From an uncultured Pseudomonadota bacterium (lineage in GTDB: Bacteria > Bdellovibrionota_B > Oligoflexia > Oligoflexales > CAILAO01), in contig CAILAO010000592.1 in assembly GCA_903832105.1 (NCBI GenBank), forward strand, positions 1 to 8,333: 8,333 bases of DNA, written 5' to 3'. Shown here piece after piece: positions 5,760-8,333 of the stretch. The translations under genes were made by a program, and so were the position numbers. Each line of letters starts with the position of its first letter. Position 1 is the stretch's first letter. The notes beneath the pieces were generated by a model that was not told the DNA's origin, did no database searches, and worked only from the letters and a program-made list of their open reading frames with translations.

Positions 5760-7193
5760 GTGAAAGCACAACACCTAAAACTAGCGCTGTCTCTTGCTGC
5801 ATGCGTTTTCGTCGTAGCGTTATGCTCGTGCGGCAAGGCAGGACTTTCGGGAGATAGCTCAGGCACCAATCTCGGGGCTGCTTCCGACCTGAGAGGCTCG
5901 ATTGCAAGCAAATCCGGTAGCCAAAGCGAGATGCAAAACTGGCTTATCGTTATGCTCGACAAGTATAGTTCCATTGCAAGGATTGCAGAAGTCGACGCCA
6001 ATGGCATCTTTACATTGAAAAGTATTTTTCTTGGTCGTCCCTACACTATCGTGCTTATTTCGCCTGACTATGTTTTGTCCTCGGTGTTATCGATCACCAT
6101 TCCCACGATGAGAGCCAATACCATTCGTCAATACTTTAAGATTTCAAAAACCTATCTACCGAAGTTAATCATGGACGGGCCCATTGTAAGATTTCAATCG
6201 CTTGATGGGATCGTTGTGGAAAATGATTATGCAATTGATTCTGATGGTGACTTCATCCCCGATGGAGTGACGGATATCAGTCCGCGTTTAAGAGGACCAA
6301 TGTTCCGCCTCGCAACGGCACCTAGGGTAGACACAGACACGGACGGCATCGCCAATGACGATGATCCTGATATCGATAATGACGGGGTTCCCAACGTATT
6401 TGACGTTAATGATGACGGCGACGATCTTCCCGATGTCATTGACCCAGACTCCAATGGTGATCTGACAGCAGACGTTCTTCAGAAGAATTTCGACCTATAC
6501 TTTAAGGAAGGGCTTGAATATATCGCTGTACAAATCGAGAAAACAGCGCAAGATGACGGAACTAGCCGCACGACCATGAAGTTTAACACAAAACTTAGAG
6601 AATCCCTTTCACCGAAACCACTCGCTGTTCAAATAAGAGGTCCGCAGGCGCTCCTGAATGCTGCCGTAATCGAACATACAGCCGCAGATCAAACGGTAAC
6701 CACGGAGGCTTTCCTTGACCGAAGACTTCTTGATGATGGCGCAAGTGAGGATTCAGCTCCTAACGACTATATTTTTGGACGCAAAGTCCTTCTCGAAGGT
6801 GGCAAGCTTCCGCGCCCATTCCAAACTATTTTCTTCCAACTCGCGTTTGGAAACGCTTCTGATCCTTGGTTTATGGAGTTTCCGTATCTATTCCCAGATT
6901 TGACTCTTGACGACATTAATCCCGAGTATGATAGCAATACGCGCATGTTCAACCTGTCTGGCGTGCCTTTTGGGGAGAATGTTGACTTTACCTGGTCGGT
7001 GACCGTTTATAATGCAGACAATGTCATTGTTCATGAATCACCCTCTATAACGGGTAGCTCGAGGGACTACGTCCTTCCTGATAATATTATTGAGGAAGGT
7101 GAAAGTTATTCCTATGCAGCCTCCGCTCAGCTAGTCGAGCGAATCCAGGGCTTTCCACCGTACATCATACATTCTGTTAAAAAACCTATGTGA
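5760..7193 (+). CDS. Lipoprotein with thrombospondin type 3 calcium-binding tract
   Basis: 477 residues from GTG 5760, which has GAGG nine bases upstream; a TTG at 5745 would add five residues and leave no such site. A lipoprotein signal peptide ends in the lipobox L-C-S-C with lipidated Cys24. The following Gly (not Asp) is compatible with outer-membrane sorting. Residues ~45-115 (LRGSIAS, DANGIFTLKS, LGRPYTIVL) look like a carboxypeptidase-regulatory-type beta domain. Residues ~160-238 are an Asp-rich TSP3-like tract (DSDGDFIPDG, DTDTDGIANDDDPD, DNDGVPNVFDVNDDGDD, DPDSNGD), which in known proteins binds Ca2+. The region ~395-472 (FTWSVTVYNADN, GESYSYAASAQL) resembles a fibronectin-III-like sandwich. 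No catalytic motif is seen, so a structural or adhesive role at the cell surface is inferred. The Cys-module lipoprotein gene follows by 27 bp, very likely in one operon. Confidence 0.8.
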   Translation: MKAQHLKLALSLAACVFVVALCSCGKAGLSGDSSGTNLGAASDLRGSIASKSGSQSEMQNWLIVMLDKYSSIARIAEVDANGIFTLKSIFLGRPYTIVLISPDYVLSSVLSITIPTMRANTIRQYFKISKTYLPKLIMDGPIVRFQSLDGIVVENDYAIDSDGDFIPDGVTDISPRLRGPMFRLATAPRVDTDTDGIANDDDPDIDNDGVPNVFDVNDDGDDLPDVIDPDSNGDLTADVLQKNFDLYFKEGLEYIAVQIEKTAQDDGTSRTTMKFNTKLRESLSPKPLAVQIRGPQALLNAAVIEHTAADQTVTTEAFLDRRLLDDGASEDSAPNDYIFGRKVLLEGGKLPRPFQTIFFQLAFGNASDPWFMEFPYLFPDLTLDDINPEYDSNTRMFNLSGVPFGENVDFTWSVTVYNADNVIVHESPSITGSSRDYVLPDNIIEEGESYSYAASAQLVERIQGFPPYIIHSVKKPM

Positions 7194-7205
7194 TAAAGAC
7201 AGACC

Positions 7206-7212
7206 AAGGAGG
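7206..7212 (+). promoter_or_regulatory. Perfect Shine-Dalgarno for the Cys-module lipoprotein
   Basis: AAGGAGG sits eight bases before the ATG at 7221. It is the strongest ribosome-binding site seen in the window and lies in the 27-bp gap after the TSP3 lipoprotein, suggesting high or independent translation of the second gene. Confidence 0.75.
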
Positions 7213-7220
7213 TTGTTATC

Positions 7221-8228
7221 ATGATAAATGGCCTACTTAGCAGATATCCAGCATTGCTATTCATGCTGTTCGTCTCTCTCGTTGCGCTGGTCGCATGCAA
7301 GCCTTCTGAAGAGAATAAATCAACAAAGGGACCTTCTCAAGGTGCTGTCACAGCCGAAGCATGTATTCAAGGACTTGGAACCTTCAACACGGCAACCGGA
7401 CTTTGCGAGTGCCCGCTTGGACAAACCTGGAAAGGAGTTCAGTGCATAACGACCGTAACTAGCGGAACTAGTGGAACAATCGGAACAAGCAGCCAACAGG
7501 GCTGTACATCAAGCGGCGGATACTGGTCGTCCCAAACTATGGCGTGTCAATGTCCGACGGGAACTTATTGGACTGGCGCGACATGTCAAACCAATGCGAC
7601 ATCCGGAACCGTCACGACTCAAACACAAGTCACCTGCACCAATGCCGGAGGAACTTGGGACTCCTATAATAGCCGATGTGAATGCAAGGTAGGCGAAATT
7701 TGGTATCAAAGTCGTTGCCAGTTAAAAACAAGTCTGACACCGCAGCAAATCTGCGAAGGCGATTTCAATAGAGGGGTGTGGGATAGCTACCAACGTCAAT
7801 GCCGCTGCCCCAACGGCATCAATTGGGTGAACGAACGATGCGAAGGTGTGAGTGCGACGTCTTCAGTCTCCGAACAATCTGCGTGCACAGGCTACTCCAA
7901 CAACGGTCGATGGGACCCCTACCGAATGACGTGTGTATGTCCAAACAATCTGGCTTGGAGTCCAACGACTAAACTCTGTGGAGTCACTGGAGGAGACGCA
8001 GCAACTTTAACGCGTCAAATATGCATTCAAAGCGGCGGAACGCCAGGTATCGCGCAGGGGACCTGCACATGCCCGTCAACCCACACAATACAGACCGTTT
8101 CTGGGCAGAATGTCCAATATTGCATCCCTAAGAATATGAGTGGTACCGGAACAGTCCTTGGCGGGTCCAATACAATGGATATTATCAATCAATTGATTAC
8201 AGTGCTGCAGGGTCTTATGGGTGGATGA
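7221..8228 (+). CDS. Lipoprotein with six four-cysteine modules
   Basis: 335 residues. The signal peptide has a hydrophobic core at ~11-25 and lipobox L-V-A-C, giving lipidated Cys26. The mature part is six modules of the form C-x(13-15)-C-x-C-x(10-16)-C: 48/62/64/75, 95/109/111/122, 139/153/155/166, 178/194/196/207, 222/238/240/253 and 268/282/284/301. Modules typically show GxW or GG.W before the CxC, CPxG after it and a Trp before the last Cys (for example GGTWDSYNSRCECKVGEIWY). Ser/Thr/Gly linkers join them. The last module lacks the Trp residues and is the most diverged. Twenty-four module cysteines in an exported protein suggest two disulfides per module, an EGF-like style of small domain, though the spacing is not standard EGF. 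The C-terminus is a Gly/Thr linker and a short hydrophobic helix (NTMDIINQLITVLQGLMGG). The role is unknown; a surface binding or adhesive function is inferred. Confidence 0.82.
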   Translation: MINGLLSRYPALLFMLFVSLVALVACKPSEENKSTKGPSQGAVTAEACIQGLGTFNTATGLCECPLGQTWKGVQCITTVTSGTSGTIGTSSQQGCTSSGGYWSSQTMACQCPTGTYWTGATCQTNATSGTVTTQTQVTCTNAGGTWDSYNSRCECKVGEIWYQSRCQLKTSLTPQQICEGDFNRGVWDSYQRQCRCPNGINWVNERCEGVSATSSVSEQSACTGYSNNGRWDPYRMTCVCPNNLAWSPTTKLCGVTGGDAATLTRQICIQSGGTPGIAQGTCTCPSTHTIQTVSGQNVQYCIPKNMSGTGTVLGGSNTMDIINQLITVLQGLMGG

Positions 8229-8245
8229 TAAAACAGCTTTTTTAT
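8228..8245 (+). terminator. Weak AT-rich hairpin after the lipoprotein pair
   Basis: ATAAAA and TTTTAT can form a six-pair A-U stem around a short loop containing CAGC, with a run of six T. There is no GC-rich stem, so this is at best a weak terminator. It begins at the last base of the stop codon. Confidence 0.25.
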
Positions 8246-8333
8246 TAAAAATTATAATCACTTATAATATTTTCGCCCAAACTAAGAATTGTTTTAATGC
8301 AACTATTTGATTGCAATAGAGTTTTGGAATAAT
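8246..8333. other. AT-rich end of window, no gene seen
   Basis: The tail is AT-rich with no ORF. A consensus-like TATAAT lies at 8263-8268 on the plus strand, but the segment 17 bp upstream is only T-rich. It may be the promoter region of a gene beyond the window. Confidence 0.25.

Noticed and set aside
6227..6454. Minus-strand ORF across the TSP3 region
   Set aside because: It is the antisense shadow of the Asp-rich repeats (GAT/GAC read backwards gives Ser/Val/Ile-rich sequence) and has no start context.

Overview
This 8.3 kb window comes from a bacterial chromosome of moderate GC content. A phage-tail-like surface protein and two large lipoproteins surround a conserved housekeeping block. 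That mix, and the GIGTTSP-type tail protein in particular, suggests a Bdellovibrionota-like (predatory deltaproteobacterial) lineage. This is an inference from style; no taxonomic marker was compared.

Layout. (1) 1-1238, plus strand: the 3' part of a glycine-rich, tail-fibre-like gene that carries two nearly identical copies of an 89-residue segment, 408 bp apart. (2) 1239-1427: a convergent intergenic gap with imperfect inverted repeats. (3) 1428-5532, minus strand: a block transcribed leftward. Read in its own direction it holds an RNHCP zinc-ribbon protein, the RNase P RNA gene rnpB, trmB (tRNA m7G46 methyltransferase), a lysine-rich unknown protein, ybeY (16S rRNA maturation endonuclease) and a CorC/HlyC-type CNNM-CBS membrane protein. 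(4) 5533-5759: a divergent, AT-rich intergenic region. (5) 5760-8228, plus strand: two lipoprotein genes 27 bp apart, the first with a calcium-binding thrombospondin-type-3 tract and the second with six copies of a four-cysteine module. (6) 8229-8333: an AT-rich tail with no gene.

The minus-strand block is an RNA-maturation neighbourhood: RNase P RNA (tRNA 5' processing), TrmB (tRNA modification) and YbeY (rRNA processing). I found no terminator between rnpB and trmB, so the ribozyme may lie inside a longer transcript. A good promoter for rnpB overlaps the last codons of the RNHCP gene. The ybeY-corC pair is the usual conserved pair.

The strongest anomaly is in trmB. It has an in-frame TGA just after the FPDPW motif, and recognisable TrmB sequence continues in the same frame for about 108 more codons to a TAA. 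The TGA falls where the family normally has arginine, so one C-to-T change (CGA to TGA) explains it. The other notable items are the hexa-modular cysteine-rich lipoprotein and its TSP3-type partner, which look like an undescribed cell-surface pair, and the recent internal duplication in the tail-fibre-like gene. I see no CRISPR array, transposase, tRNA gene or recognisable defence system.
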